A DNA stretch of 64,000 nucleotides, taken from the NCBI GenBank assembly GCA_023974075.1, contig CM043798.1:19561441-19625440 (forward strand), read 5' to 3'. Origin of the DNA: Chaenocephalus aceratus. Its lineage: Eukaryota > Chordata > Actinopteri > Perciformes > Channichthyidae. Shown piece by piece: positions 11,656 to 24,500 of the stretch. A program made the position numbers and the translations under genes. The notes beneath the pieces were generated by a model, which was not told the origin of the DNA, searched no databases, and saw nothing but the letters and a program-made list of their open reading frames with translations. The stretch's first letter is position 1; the number at the start of each line of letters is the position of its first letter.

Positions 11656-12712
11656 GTAGTTATAATAAGGCTCTTCCTTATATCCTCATGGGAAGTCTCA
11701 CAATTGCCTCATCTGTTGTGAACCTTTTCCTTCCGGAGACCCTCAACAGAGATCTTCCAGAAACAGTAAAGGCCCTGTCACACTGTCCCGAAATTGACAC
11801 CCGATGGACACACGATAAAGGAAATGTTCAAATTCGGCTCTGATGGTAGCAACATCGGGCCATTCGTGAGGGCATCTAAGCCATCGTATGACCGCCGGTG
11901 GAGTTTCTCAGGCTCCGGCAGCAACTTCGTGAGCGGCAACTTTGTAAGGCACTCGTGAGGGCATCTTGTCAAATCGTGTCATCTTCGTGTTATCATCGGT
12001 GCATTCACATTCACTCTGATCGGGGCGAATGCCCGATGGCACCGAGGATAACAAGATGCCCTCACGATGGCCTTACGAAGGGCAAAATTGACACACGAAT
12101 TCAACACGAAAATGAACCTTCGCAAGGTCCTTCGGCAATTTTTTGGCATGCCAAAGATTGTGCCTCCGCTCACGAAGTTGCTGCCGGAGCCTGAGAAACT
12201 CCGCCAGCGGTCATACGATGGCTTAAGATGCCCTCACGAATGGCCCGATGTTGCTACGATCACAGCCGAATTTGAACATTTCCTTTATCGTGTGTCCATC
12301 GGGTTGTTTTATTGCACAACAAAATCATGTAAATATATTATGTAAATAACCCAATTTGTGTTCTGTGAAACTAAAAAGGATATCATATATTATTTTGAAG
12401 GACAGTTGACAGGAAATTGTTGTTGTTATGGAAACAACATTACGGAGAAAACGTAATATTTTCTACATATAAAGACGGATAAAGTAAAGAACAAAGTCTG
12501 AAGATATCAGTACAGTATCATAGTACTGTAACATAATTGTTTTTGGTACTTTCATTGCAGTTGTATGTCTTACATGTAATGTAAATGTTGCCTTCGTGTG
12601 TGGTTCGGGGCCATCTTCGTGCGAAATTCACAATTCCATATTCGTGTGTCCATCGGGTGTCAATTTCGGGACAGTGTGACAGGGCCTTAAAGCAGATGCA
12701 GGAATGTCAGGG
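11656..12712 (+). pseudogene. slc22a4/5-like: SLC22 copy A exon 9, split by a MITE
   Basis: The acceptor TTTTCAG precedes 11656. The frame reads SYNKALPYILMGSLTIASSV, then NLFLPETLNRDLPETV, matching the last transmembrane segment of OCTN-type SLC22 transporters and exon 9 of copy B (32096-32231). At 11769 the exon is interrupted by a MITE and resumes at 12691-12712, followed by the donor GG|GTAAAT. The two pieces with one TAA total 136 bp, the same as exon 9 in copy B. Reading through the MITE adds about 24 unrelated residues and stops at 11841-11843, removing about 40 native C-terminal residues. Exons 1-8 are outside the window. Whether this allele still yields a useful protein is open. Confidence 0.88.
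11770..12687. mobile_element. PIF/Harbinger-type foldback MITE in an SLC22 exon
   Basis: Terminal inverted repeats begin AGGCCCTGTCACACTGTCCC at 11770 and are mirrored at 12687, with close matching over more than 40 bp. TAA flanks both sides (11767-11769 and 12688-12690), the TWA duplication of PIF/Harbinger elements. Internally, about 11800-11945 is repeated inverted at about 12165-12300, so the RNA or single strand could fold into a long hairpin. No transposase is present. Confidence 0.88.
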
Positions 12713-12951
12713 GTAAATTAATTCCACTTACAATCCCGTGTTTTTCATGTTACTATTACATATTTATTTTTGAATCAACTTTATTATTATTATTTGTATT
12801 ATTATTTTTATTTTTTATAGCAGGCTATGGTTTTCTTGAAAAATGTACATTTGGTTTTAAGATGTTTTTTGTATATATTTTAATACCCTGTATTTGTGGT
12901 AGCTGTGTTGCTTACTGTAACTGCTTTTCTTGGTCTTTCTTTTGATTGCAG

Positions 12952-13051
12952 GTTGTGTAATGGGCTGAAAAAAAGGAAATGTTTAGAAGATGAAGGAAGG
13001 AAGAACCTGCCCATACAACGTGAGGTCAGACAGGATCTGCAGGCTATGTAG
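12952..13051 (+). CDS. slc22a4/5-like: SLC22 copy A exon 10 (C-terminus)
   Basis: The acceptor TTGATTGCAG ends at 12951. The phase carried over from exon 9 gives an open frame of 33 codons to TAG at 13049-13051, rich in K, R and E (LKKRKCLEDEGRKN). A short charged tail is the normal cytoplasmic C-terminus for this family. The exon itself is intact, but it can only be translated if the MITE in exon 9 is absent or removed. Confidence 0.78.
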
Positions 13052-13133
13052 ATGTTCTCAATTACCTAGTTTCCCTTAAAGAAAAAAAGAAACAGAAAGT
13101 TACAGAAATACATTTATCTTGCATGACAGTAAT

Positions 13134-13612
13134 TGTTAGAAAAAATATCACTCGACACCAGGTTGAGAATCAATGATCAGGTAACTAATTTATTCTTGCA
13201 AGAAGGAGCAGAGTTAAATCACATACAAAGGATATAGGTTAACTCACACACATGAGGTATGTTGCTCAAAGGAACAGCAAAAAACATCAGGCTTACAGTA
13301 TATAGTCCAAAACACATGATATAACATCAAAGTCGTAAATCGAGGTGGCGCTAATATTAGCCGCGGGTGTCGGAAAGTCGGGTCATCTGCGATGGGTCAT
13401 CTGTGACGTCTTCTGGAAAGAGTCACATACTTCCTTCAAGCTTCATAAATGAGATATTTAGGAGACAGCAAGTATGTCTTCTCATAAATATCAACAACCT
13501 GAAATGCCCTGCCTCCTCCTATCACAAGAAGGTCATACACAGTTCAGAGCCACACATGATATCAGTGCATTAAAACAACCCAAAGAGTGGAGAAAACAGT
13601 ATTTCTCCAACA
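13134..13612 (-). mobile_element. Solo LTR, 479 bp, minus strand
   Basis: TG...CA termini (TGTTAG at the left, CCAACA at the right) are flanked by an exact 5-bp duplication, GTAAT (13129-13133 and 13613-13617). On the minus strand an AATAAA lies near the 3' end. No internal retroviral or Gypsy sequence is attached, so this is a recombined solo LTR. The family is not identified. It starts 83 bp after the copy A stop codon. Confidence 0.82.
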
Positions 13613-13617
13613 GTAAT

Positions 13618-15042
13618 AATTGGAAATCTGACAGATCCAAAAGTCCACTGGCAAGAGTTTTTTTTTTATCCTGTTTTCTTTCTTTTTTTTTAAACAGTTA
13701 ATTCTAAAAAAATGTTTTGGCAAAATTACAAGAGAAAAGTTTAGGTTCTATAATATATGTATGAAATTGAAGTACATGTTTGATTGGTATGTGAGTCCAT
13801 GTTACACAATACTTGAGATTAAAATATAAACATTTGAAACCACCATGCCATTATCAGTTGTTTTTTATTTAAACATAAATAATGATCCTAAATGTTTGTT
13901 TCTCAATGTGTTAACGTTGTTGCTTTCAGTGAAAAAGAGGTTTGGAGCATGCTGTGGTTGACACACTGGGAACATATAGGAACAAAAACACTCTCACATG
14001 CCCGAATGATAAGTAATAAAAGTCAGCGAGAAACAGCAAGCCTCGCCCTGTCCAAAAGGAACAAAATACAACCTCTCCAGCTCAAAAATCACCATGTATT
14101 ACCTAACTTATTTATCAACTATAATACAATTTACCTTTATGTGAGCTGGGACAAGTATCCAAATATATCAAATTAAAAAGACGTTATATGTCCGAGTCGA
14201 CCATGCACTGACAAAAATAGTAGAGGATTGAATCCCAGCAGAAAGGTGTTCTGAATACTTTGGAAAAGGAAACATTTTATACCTTTAGGAGTTGGCATGC
14301 AAAGTAACACTGGTCTATATGGTTGTGCCATTAAATAATGTCCTATTCCCATGGCAGTGAGTTTAAACGTTGACTGCTTCTAGAAAAGTGGTCCAAAAAG
14401 TGGTTTTGAGTGTGATCTGAAGGCATCTTTAAACATTCAGATGAATCTCAAGCATTTTTATGTTGTATACTTTATATTAAGAAGTAAATAAAAATGACTA
14501 AATAAACTCACTGGCCCTCGTAAGTTTATTGTTGACCACAAAATGCGTAATTTATAACTACTTACTACTACTATCTCTAAACCAAAACCATAATCAGTGG
14601 AAATAAAACGTCTGGTTTGGTTATTGTTTAACCTCTGCTTGGCAATGATGAACTCCCCTGTCAAGGATTCTTTTCGTAACATTATATTTTATAATATTAC
14701 TCAAATGTTCTTATTACTTGAGTTTGATCGAATACATCCAAATTAAACTAACTTATATTTGAAATTATTTTCTAGCACAACACATTTAGAAACCCTACGA
14801 TGTAGAACCTTTTACTTATTTCAACCATTTATCCATTAAGGTTATGCATTAGTGTTTATAAAAGGCGTTTATGTTTATGTATATACAATGGGAAAAAGTT
14901 CACATTGTTTCAGAAACTTTGGTTATTATGTCTATGCCACGACGTGTAATATGGTGAAATATGCAAGGCTGCAATAGCACGTTGTTAAACCAAACCCAGA
15001 TTAGTGTGTAACTGTGTAACTGCAGCTCAGGTCACACAGTGC
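13618..15042. other. Intergenic between SLC22 copies A and B
   Basis: AT-rich DNA of about 1.4 kb with no convincing exon, RNA gene or repeat end. Short open frames at 13892-14176 and 14458-14682 show no recognisable motifs. It should contain the copy A 3' region and the copy B upstream control region. Confidence 0.5.
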
Positions 15043-15050
15043 CATAAAAA
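15043..15050 (+). promoter_or_regulatory. Possible TATA box of SLC22 copy B
   Basis: CATAAAAA lies 110 bp before the first ATG, in a region that fits a short 5' UTR. This rests on position and sequence alone. Confidence 0.3.
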
Positions 15051-15159
15051 GCCTGAACTCAGCTTAATTGCTCATATGTAGAAAGTGTGTGCAGTAGAGC
15101 ACACTCTCTTGCATCTATCAGTATTCACTCAGTGTCTGCTTACCTTTTTCCTTTTTTAA

Positions 15160-15588
15160 ATGCCAATGACTAATGAGGTAATGGACAGTTCGGATATTAG
15201 AGATTATGACACAATCACGTCTTTTCTTGGATCTTGGGGACCCTTTCAGCTAAGGATTTTCTTAGCAATGGCCTTCAGCATCCTGCCGAATGGATTTATT
15301 GGCGCCTATATCGTATTTGTAGGTGATACCCCTCCACACAAGTGCTTTATTCCTGATAATTACAGTATCAGCGAGGTGTGGAGAAATGAGACGATCCCTT
15401 TGGAAATGGTTGATGGCATCTCAAAGAGCAGCTCTTGCTCAAGACTTAACCTGGACATTGTCAGAAACTACTCTCAGAATAATATCATCCCAAATGTGGA
15501 TGTAAATGTGAGTGAAATTCCTCTGGAGAAGTGTCTGGATGGGTGGACATACAGCAACGAAATCTACCAGTCAACCATTGTCACAGAG
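15160..15588 (+). CDS. slc22a4/5-like: SLC22 copy B exon 1
   Basis: Residues 1-143, phase 0, donor GAG|GTGAGT. It covers the N-terminus, TM1 and the glycosylated extracellular loop. In-frame ATGs at 15160, 15166 and 15181 compete as starts. The conserved part begins at RDYD. Confidence 0.92.
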
Positions 15589-18500
15589 GTGAGTGATAAT
15601 AAGTCATCAATTATTTTCCCTTTGAGCATGTTTTTGTGGTTTCCACAGAGAAATGGTCATATCATTTGTTATGTCTGATAGGGAATTATTAATATGGCCA
15701 TTTAGTTTATGTTCTAATCGGTTTAGCTTTTTGCTCTCCTCTGAATTCTCTTTCCAAACACAGGCAAACGGCCTTGGGAGAGTTACTGGTGTGATAAGGA
15801 AGGCGCTTTCTTTGTACTTGGCATTTAACCACAGCTGTGGCCTAGACATGACCATAAAATAATCACTTCTTCCGTCAATAACAGGGATGTCGTGAAGTAT
15901 AATATTGATTATATTTTTAGAAGTGGTTAAGTGTCAGTGACATGGGAGAACGTCAGAGTTGGTTTTGGCAGAGGCTGTGTCAATATGGTGTCTCAGAAAG
16001 TGTTTTTGTCAAGTCTACAGCCGTAACTTTCAATTCATCTTCAGTGTCTGACATCAATTCAAAGCTCTGAAGTGTAATTTTTGTGTTCCGGTTTCATCTA
16101 AGTGTCTAGTTTTCAGGAAGCTAAAAGTTGCTAGAATCAACAAAAGAAGAAGAATTATTATAATTTATGTTTACAACAATGTGATTACTACGACTGCTGC
16201 TTATAATGATGTAAACACAACAGTGACCTGTTGTGTGTTGTTGCGGCCAATATTACTCATAATAACATTTATATTTGTTTGATATTTTGCATCAGCTACT
16301 TCTTCTACTAGGTTTTGAATATTACTACTGTTATATGATATACATTTGGTTATTGTACAGCTTTATAACTGTGATTAAACTGTGTCTTAGTTATCATAAA
16401 AATGCGACGCATATGAAATAAAGGTGATTCATTTTCACACAGCTATGCCCTAAAGAAAACATGTTGTGTTTGCAGTGGGACTTGGTGTGTGACAATAAGT
16501 ACAAACTTCCACTGTCTACCTCGATCAATTACATCGGTGTGCTAGTTGGGGCATTTATCTCAGGCCAGTTGTCTGACAGGTTGGTACTTCATAGTCTGAA
16601 TAATTTAACAATCAATTATAATATTAGAATTGCAGTTACTAACTCACTAAACTGTATTTCATTCACAGGTATGGAAGGAGGCCAGCCCTCTTTCTCATGA
16701 TGATTCTTCAGACAGTGGCGATCACTGCACAGATATTCTCTCCAAACTGGGAGATCTTCTGCTTCCTTTTCTTCTTTGTTGGTGCTGGCGAGTTCTCCAA
16801 CTATACCATTGCATTTGTGCTAGGTATGTTTTCAAGTCAGGATTTGGAACATGTTATGTTTGATACTGCTTGAGAAGTTTGATGTCATGTTGACCTCTCT
16901 AACCTGGTAAGTAAAACACAAGTTTGTGATTCAAAACGTATTGGGGCCTAAGATAAAAACTGTGGTGTATTCAAGTGTGTAATGCAAGCTTTCAAAACAC
17001 AGATCAATGTAGTGATTCGATTACTTGGCTATTGATCTCACATAAAGTCCCCCAACAGAACTGACTGGCAAAATCACTCAGAAACTCCAGTCTCAGGTTT
17101 TTATTGATACGCTCTCATTTATGTTGGTACAGGAACTGAAATACTAAGCCCAAAGTCCAGAGTGATCTTCTGCTCCATGGGTGTGTTTATGAGCTCAGCC
17201 ATGGGTTACCTGGCAATGCCAGCTGTAGCCTACTTCCTCCGTGATTGGCGGATGCTGCTGATTCCCATGGCTGCATCTGGACTGATCTACGTCCCAATAT
17301 GGTGGTAAGAATTAGGGAGGGACATTTAACATCAGGTCTGCATCCAACACTTTCATAATGTGTAGTGTCTGTAGAACACTGATCTTCAACTGTGGCTCTG
17401 AATTAAATAAAAGTCTAAGAGCTTTTTGCCAGTCTGTGGTTGAAACTATCTTTTCTGCACTTTGCAGATCAGCCATAAATGTAACTGCATTTACCTCATA
17501 CATCTTATTTTCTCTCATATGTGTTACTTCGGATCAACAGACACGATCAGCTTGTGTAAGCGTTCGTCAACAAAGCATATAAACAGGAGCATATCTCCTG
17601 CAAACTGTGCAGATGTTCATAGATAGCAGTAACAACACTGCGTCCCATTCAAAACGTTGGTAGAGAACAGGGTCAATTTATCATTGTATTTATCAATAAA
17701 TAAGTTTGTAGCCAAAAAAGTGCTGTTAAACAGTATAAACTCATGGCAATCCCTAGTAAGTAATGTATATGTATTGTATTAAAGCTTGCTCTCTCATACA
17801 GAAAAAGTACGTTGCTTGCATGGTTAGAACACATTTATATTGAAAGGAACTTGTAAGTAGAAACTTTAAGAAAGTAGCATGTTCCTGTGAGATTGTCACA
17901 GTTTGCTTTCTCACTCACCTATTTTCTGCATTAACTTTCCTTAGTCACCTGGTAGTCACACCCTGTCTCTCTCTCACTCTGTTGCACCCATCAGCTCCAT
18001 TAGTATTTAGGCCCACTTCACCTTCACCTCAGTGCCAGATCGTACTTTGCAGCATGCCAGTCTTTCCCGCATTACCTTCCAGATTGCTCTCCCGGTTTCG
18101 ACCCTGCCTGTCCCTGACCAGCCTGCCTCGCCTGCTCCCTGACCCGTTCTGTACCTGCGACTCCCGTCCTGCTTTCTCCTGGAACCCTCGCCTGTCCCCG
18201 ACCAGCCCTTTGCCTACTATCTGCCGTTTTGTCTCCTACCAGCCTATTGCCTTCAATAAAGCTGATTACCGACTATCCCTGGTTTCCCGTGTTCTGCATT
18301 TTGGTCCTCAGCTCGTTTGTGACAGAACGATCTGGCCAGAAATGGACCAAGCAAACACCGGGTCTCCTAGAGACCGCTTTGAAAGGGTTGAGGATGCCAT
18401 CCAAAGACAGGAGGTCACGATAGCTACCTTAGCTACCGAGACCCACCAGGCAACCTCAACCCAGGGACAAATGCTGGATTACCTTACCTCCCAGATGCAA

Positions 18501-21500
18501 CAGATGGTCGCCACGGTACAACGGCTAACTGCTACCATGGCTGCTACCGCCCCTCCGCCCGCAGCTCCGATGCTCGCTCCAGCCCTTGGCCCGACGGGAT
18601 ACGCTCCGGAGCCTCGTGTGGGAACGCCGGAACGCTACGCTGGTGAGCCGGAGGGATGCAGTCCTTTTCTCACAAACTGTTCCATATTGTTTTCACTGCA
18701 GCCACACACCTTCGCCTCCGAGGCGGCTCGGGTAGCTTTCACCGTTAATCATCTGACGGGAAGAGCCCGGTTATGGGGAACTGCAGAGTGGGAGCAGCAG
18801 ACGTCAGCCTGCGCCTCTTTTGTTGCATTTTCCGCGGAGATGCGGAAGGTGTTCGGTTCCGTTCGTCTGGGTCCCGACACTGCCGGGGGGCTGCTGAGTT
18901 TGAGCCAGGGTTCCGGCACGGTGGTGGATTACGCTATTGACTTCCGCACCAGCAGCCGCCACAGCAGCTGGAACGAGCCGGCGCAGTGTGACGCATTTCT
19001 GAGAGGATTAGCGGATTATATGAGAGATGAGCTGGTTTCCTATGATCTCCCTGCTTCCTTGGATGGGTTGATTGAGCTCACCTCTCGGATTGACAGACGA
19101 ATCCAGACCCGGAGAGGAGAGCAACAGACGCGAGCGGCGGGCCGCTGCTCGCGACAACAACTTCCGGTTTCTGGGAGATTTCGACTTCCGGTTTTGGCGG
19201 AGAATTCCCATTCCTACTCTGACTCACGGTACGGGGAGGTTGAGCCCATGCAAGTGGGTCGTACCAGTCTTACCTCTGAGGAGAGGGAGTTACGTCGAAG
19301 AGGTAATCTTTGCCTTTACTGTGGTCAGGCTGGACATATGGTTTCCCGTTGTCCGGTAAAAGGCAGAGCTCATCAGTAATGGGGAGTATACTGGTGGGCC
19401 AAACCTCTGAGCTGATCCCCAATCTAAGACCCTTGTGCCATGCTCAACTCCTCCTGACAGGCAAATCTCAGGCTCTGGCTGTTTTTATCGACTCCGGATC
19501 AGATGTTAGCATCATTGACGAGGAGCTCGCACTACAGCTGGGCATCCAACAGGTTCGGTTGCTCCAGCCGGTACCGGCTAATGCTTTGGATGGTCACCTA
19601 CTGGGAACGGTGACACACCAGACTACGCCGGTACATATGCTCATGTCGGGGAACCACCATGAGACAATCCAGTTTCATGTGCTACGGTCCCCTCAAATCC
19701 CTCTGATTTTGGGCTATCCGTGGCTCCGCCGCTACAACCCAAACATTGACTGGGCAACTGGGTCGATCTTAGGTTGGAGTTCCTCCTGTCATCAGGTTTG
19801 CCTCAAGCAGGCTTCCGCACCTCAACTATCTGTGGATATGAACCTGGTTCCGGATGTCACAGGGGTTCCGGCAGAATATTTGGACTTTAAGGAGGTTTTT
19901 AGCAAGGCTAAGGCGACATCTCTCCCACCTCATCGGCCCTATGACTGCGCCATTGAGCTACATCCAGGAGCAGTTCCACCCAAGGCCCGGTTGTACTCAC
20001 TTTCAGCACCAGAGAGGAAGTCCATGGAGACTTACATCAATGACTCTCTGGCTGCAGGAATTATTCGTCCTTCCACATCACCCGCAGGAGCAGGTTTTTT
20101 TTTTGTGGCGAAGAAGGACAAGACCCTGAGACCCTGCATTGACTATCGGGGTCTGAACGACGTCACGGTGAAGAATCGTTATCCCTTGCCACTCATCTCG
20201 TCAGCATTCGAGTTACTACAGGGGGCTACAATCTTCACGAAGCTGGATCTACGAAACGCGTATCACCTGGTACGAATCCGTGAGGGGGACGAATGGAAGA
20301 CCGCCTTCAACACCTCTTCAGGACATTACGAGTACCTGGTGATGCCATTTGGACTTACCAATGCCCCTGCAGTTTTCCAAGCATTGGTGAACGACGTACT
20401 CCGGGACATGTTGGATCGTTATGTTTTTGTTTATCTGGATGACATTTTGATCTTTTCAAGGAACCTCAAGGAACACGTCCATCATGTCCAGACGGTCCTC
20501 CAGAGACTTCTGGAGAACTCGCTGTTTGTCAAGACGGAGAAGTGCGAGTTTCACACTTCCTCGGTCGCCTTTCTCGGCTACATCGTGGGTCAAGGAAGTG
20601 TGGAGATGGATCCTTCTAAGGTTTCAGCGGTTACTTCGTGGCGGGTCCCTGATTCCCGGAAGGAGCTGCAGCGTTTCCTGGGATTCGCCAACTTTTACAG
20701 ACGGTTCATCCGTGGCTACAGCACCGTGGCCGCCCCGCTCACCGCCCTGACCTCGTCCAAGGTGACGTTCCGATGGTCCCCTGCAGCCGAGGAGGCTTTT
20801 CAGGACCTCAAGGGCCGGTTTACATCGGCTCCTATCCTGCAGGTACCAGATCCTGCTGGTCAGTTGGTGGTGGAGGTGGATGCTTCTGACGTTGGGGTGG
20901 GGGCCATCCTGTCGCAACGTTCTGGTGAGAACCAGAAGCTCCATCCCTGTGCTTTCTTTTCGAGGAGATTGAGTCCGGCGGAGAGGAACTATGACGTGGG
21001 GAATCGGGAGCTTCTAGCAGTCAAGTTGGCGTTGGAGGAGTGGCGACACTGGCTTGAGGGGACAGAACAACCATTTCAGGTTTGGACCGACCATAAGAAC
21101 CTGGAATACATCAGGTCGGCCCAAAGACTGAATTCCCGACAAGCCAGGTGGTCGTTATTTTTTACCCGGTTTAATTTTTTCCTCTCCTACCACCCGGGCT
21201 CCCGCAACGTTAAGGCCGACGCTTTGTCCCGGCAGTTCGAGAGGGGGGGAGACAACTGGGGTATTCCGGACACTATTCTCCCTGCTCCTCGGGTGATCGG
21301 CGTCCTCACTTGGGAGATTGAGGAGAGGGTTAAGACCGCTTTGGTGGACCAACCCGGTCCGAGTTCTTGTCCTCTCAACCGTTTGTTTGTGCCTCAGGTT
21401 TTGAGGGCTGAGGTGCTTCAGTGGGCTCACAGATCCAGACTTTCCTGCCACCCTGGAATTCAACGTACCAAGGGGAGGGTTCTAGAACGGTTCTGGTGGG

Positions 21501-24500
21501 CCACGCTGGAGGCTGACACTCGGGAGTTTGTGAACGCCTGTCCTGTGTGCAATCGGCACAAACCATCTCACCAAGCGCCAGCGGGACTCCTTCATCCATT
21601 ACCGGTCCCACGTCGCCCTTGGTCACATATTTCATTGGACTTTGTGACTGGTCTACCACCGTCCCACGGACATACTGCCATCTTGACGGTGGTAGATCGG
21701 TTTAGTAAGATGGCTCATTTTGTACCCCTGCCTAAGATCCCGTCAGCTAAGGAGACGGCAGAACTGATTCTTATCCACGTTTTTCGCATTCACGGACTGG
21801 CGACTGATGTGGTTTCCGACCGGGGGCCCCAGTTCACCTCTGTGTTTTGGAGGGAGTTTTGTGAACTGATCGGGGCGACGGTCAGTCTCACCTCCGGGTT
21901 CCACCCACAGGCCAATGGCCAGACCGAACGGAAGAATCAGGAGATGGAGACCACTCTCCGCTGCATGGCTTCCGATCATCCCACAACCTGGTCAAAACAA
22001 CTCCTGTGGGTGGAGTATGCCCACAACACCCTCATCAGTTCCGCTACTGGTCTTTCCCCTTTTCAGTGTGCATACGGTTTTCAACCCCCATTGTTCTCTG
22101 CATTGGAGAAGGAGGTTACCTGTCCGTCTGTCCAGGCTTTCATCAGACGTTGTCGGAGGACTTGGAGGCAGGCTCGAACAACTCTGCTTCAGTCTGCTAA
22201 CCGGTACGCCACATCAGCGAACCGCCGACGCACCAAGGCACCTGTGTACCAGGTAGGCCAGAGTGTGTGGCTTTCCACTCAGAACATTCCCCTTCGGGTG
22301 GAGTCTAAGAAGTTAGCGCCCAGGTTTATTGGACCCTTCGAGATTGTCAAGGTCATTAACCCCGCAGCAGTTCGACTGAGTTTGCCCCGGAACATGAAGA
22401 TCCATCCCACCTTCCACGTTTCCAGGATTAAACCTGTCCGGGAGAGTCCTATGATTCCCGCCGCCCCTCCACCACCACCCCCTAGGATGATCGATGGGGG
22501 CCCTACCTACACCCTTCGTCGTCTACTCCGTTCCCGTCGCAGAGGAAGAGGGGTGCAATATTTGGTGGACTGGGAGGGCTATGGTCCCGAGGAGAGGCAG
22601 TGGATTCCTGCTCGTCATATCCTCAACCCTCAACTCATCCGAGACTTCCACCTGCGTTACCCGGAGCAGCCTTCTAGGACCCACGCTCAACCAGGCATTA
22701 AGCCAGGGGGCACTCGTCCACTACGGACCAGAGGCTTCGTCGAGGGGGAGGGGGAAGCGTCATCAGTCGAGGGGGACGAGGATTTCCAGGAGGGAGAAAC
22801 CGAGAGAGCATTCTCAGATGAGTATTAGCCTTTCCCCATACCTCCACCTTCCACCCTGTGTCTGTAGGGTTTTTGTCTATTCTTCTTAGATATATATATA
22901 TAGATATATATTTTTTTTTCTCCAAGAAATTTTCTTAGACGTCAGGAGCCGTCCATTAAGGGGGGGGTTCTGTCACAGTTTGCTTTCTCACTCACCTATT
23001 TTCTGCATTAACTTTCCTTAGTCACCTGGTAGTCACACCCTGTCTCTCTCTCACTCTGTTGCACCCATCAGCTCCATTAGTATTTAGGCCCACTTCACCT
23101 TCACCTCAGTGCCAGATCGTACTTTGCAGCATGCCAGTCTTTCCCGCATTACCTTCCAGATTGCTCTCCCGGTTTCGACCCTGCCTGTCCCTGACCAGCC
23201 TGCCTCGCCTGCCTCGCCTGCTCCCTGACCCGTTCTGTACCTGCGACTCCCGTCCTGCTTTCTCCTGGAACCCTCGCCTGTCCCCGACCAGCCCTTTGCC
23301 TACTATCTGCCGTTTTGTCTCCTACCAGCCTATTGCCTTCAATAAAGCTGATTACCGACTATCCCTGGTTTCCCGTGTTCTGCATTTTGGTCCTCAGCTC
23401 GTTTGTGACAGAGATACAGTGGTGATCGACCAGATGTGTATTTGCTAAACCAACTAGTTATGCATCACTAAGGCTTTCTTTTCTCTAATAGCTAATATAA
23501 TGGCTATCTCCATATGCTTTAATCTTATAGGTAAACATTGTCAAAATGTTTTGCATTTAGTCCAAATGGTATATTAAGAACTATGTACATGTGCTGATAT
23601 TGTTGTTTCCCTGTTCTGCAGGTTAGTCCCAGAGTCTCCTCGCTGGCTGCTGTCTCGGGGCAGAGTGGAGGAGGCGGAGGCCATACTGATAGGAGCCGCT
23701 AAGAGCAACAATGTGGAGCCTCCAAAGGCCATTTTCACACAAGCTGAGGTAAACTGCTAGTTTATTTTTAACAAGTTATACAAATAAACCATTCCTGACT
23801 CAGAATGTTAGTAAAAGTAAAAAGAGTTTACTTATTGTGTTTTTTACATAGCATAGTCTTCCTGTTGTAAGATAAGATAAGAAGTACTGTATTGATCCCA
23901 AGTTGGGAAATGTTTGTGTTGCAGCAGAATAAAAATACATGGCATTGTACAATACAAATTTAAAGAAATAAACATTCCAAAATGTCATCTCAATAGCAAT
24001 AAAATAGCATTAAAAAGTAGAATATATACATAATATAAATATAAAGCAGGATATTATATTTATATATACATACTTATATATGTATATATACATAAATAAG
24101 TAAGTAAGTAAGGAATGGAATATTAAATATTACATTGGATATAAATGTAAAATGTACAGTGTGATTTTAAGTCCATGTTTTGAGAGTATTGCATTTCATG
24201 TCAGCAATTTCACTAAGGTAATTGTAGTCAAGTATCAACTCAATATACTATTCTGTTTTGTGAATTCTGTACTTTTTACTCAACTACATTTGACTGATTC
24301 TAACATCCAAGTTTTTTATTTTAAAAACTGCCAGTGTCAAATGTGTGTTTCATGAGTGGCAGGGCTATTTTCACAGTTTAGGATTTGATGCTTTTAATTG
24401 TTGCAAATTAATTTTCTTCTTTTTCCAAGATTGACGATACAATGTCTAGGAAAGACAAGAAATACAACTGTTCAGTTATTGTGAGCAGCTGCAATATGTT

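Larger units (their letters stand above)
17894..23410 (+). mobile_element. Chromovirus-type Ty3/Gypsy, near intact, 5.5 kb
   Basis: Two nearly identical LTRs (17894-18324 and 22971-23410) enclose gag and pol. GAGAT is duplicated at 17889-17893 and 23411-23415. Pol order is protease, reverse transcriptase, RNase H, integrase, then a chromodomain, which defines chromoviruses (the sushi-like lineage in fish). Both long frames are open. The only LTR difference I noticed is a 9-bp tandem unit, so insertion is recent. It sits in sense orientation in intron 4 of SLC22 copy B. Confidence 0.92.
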
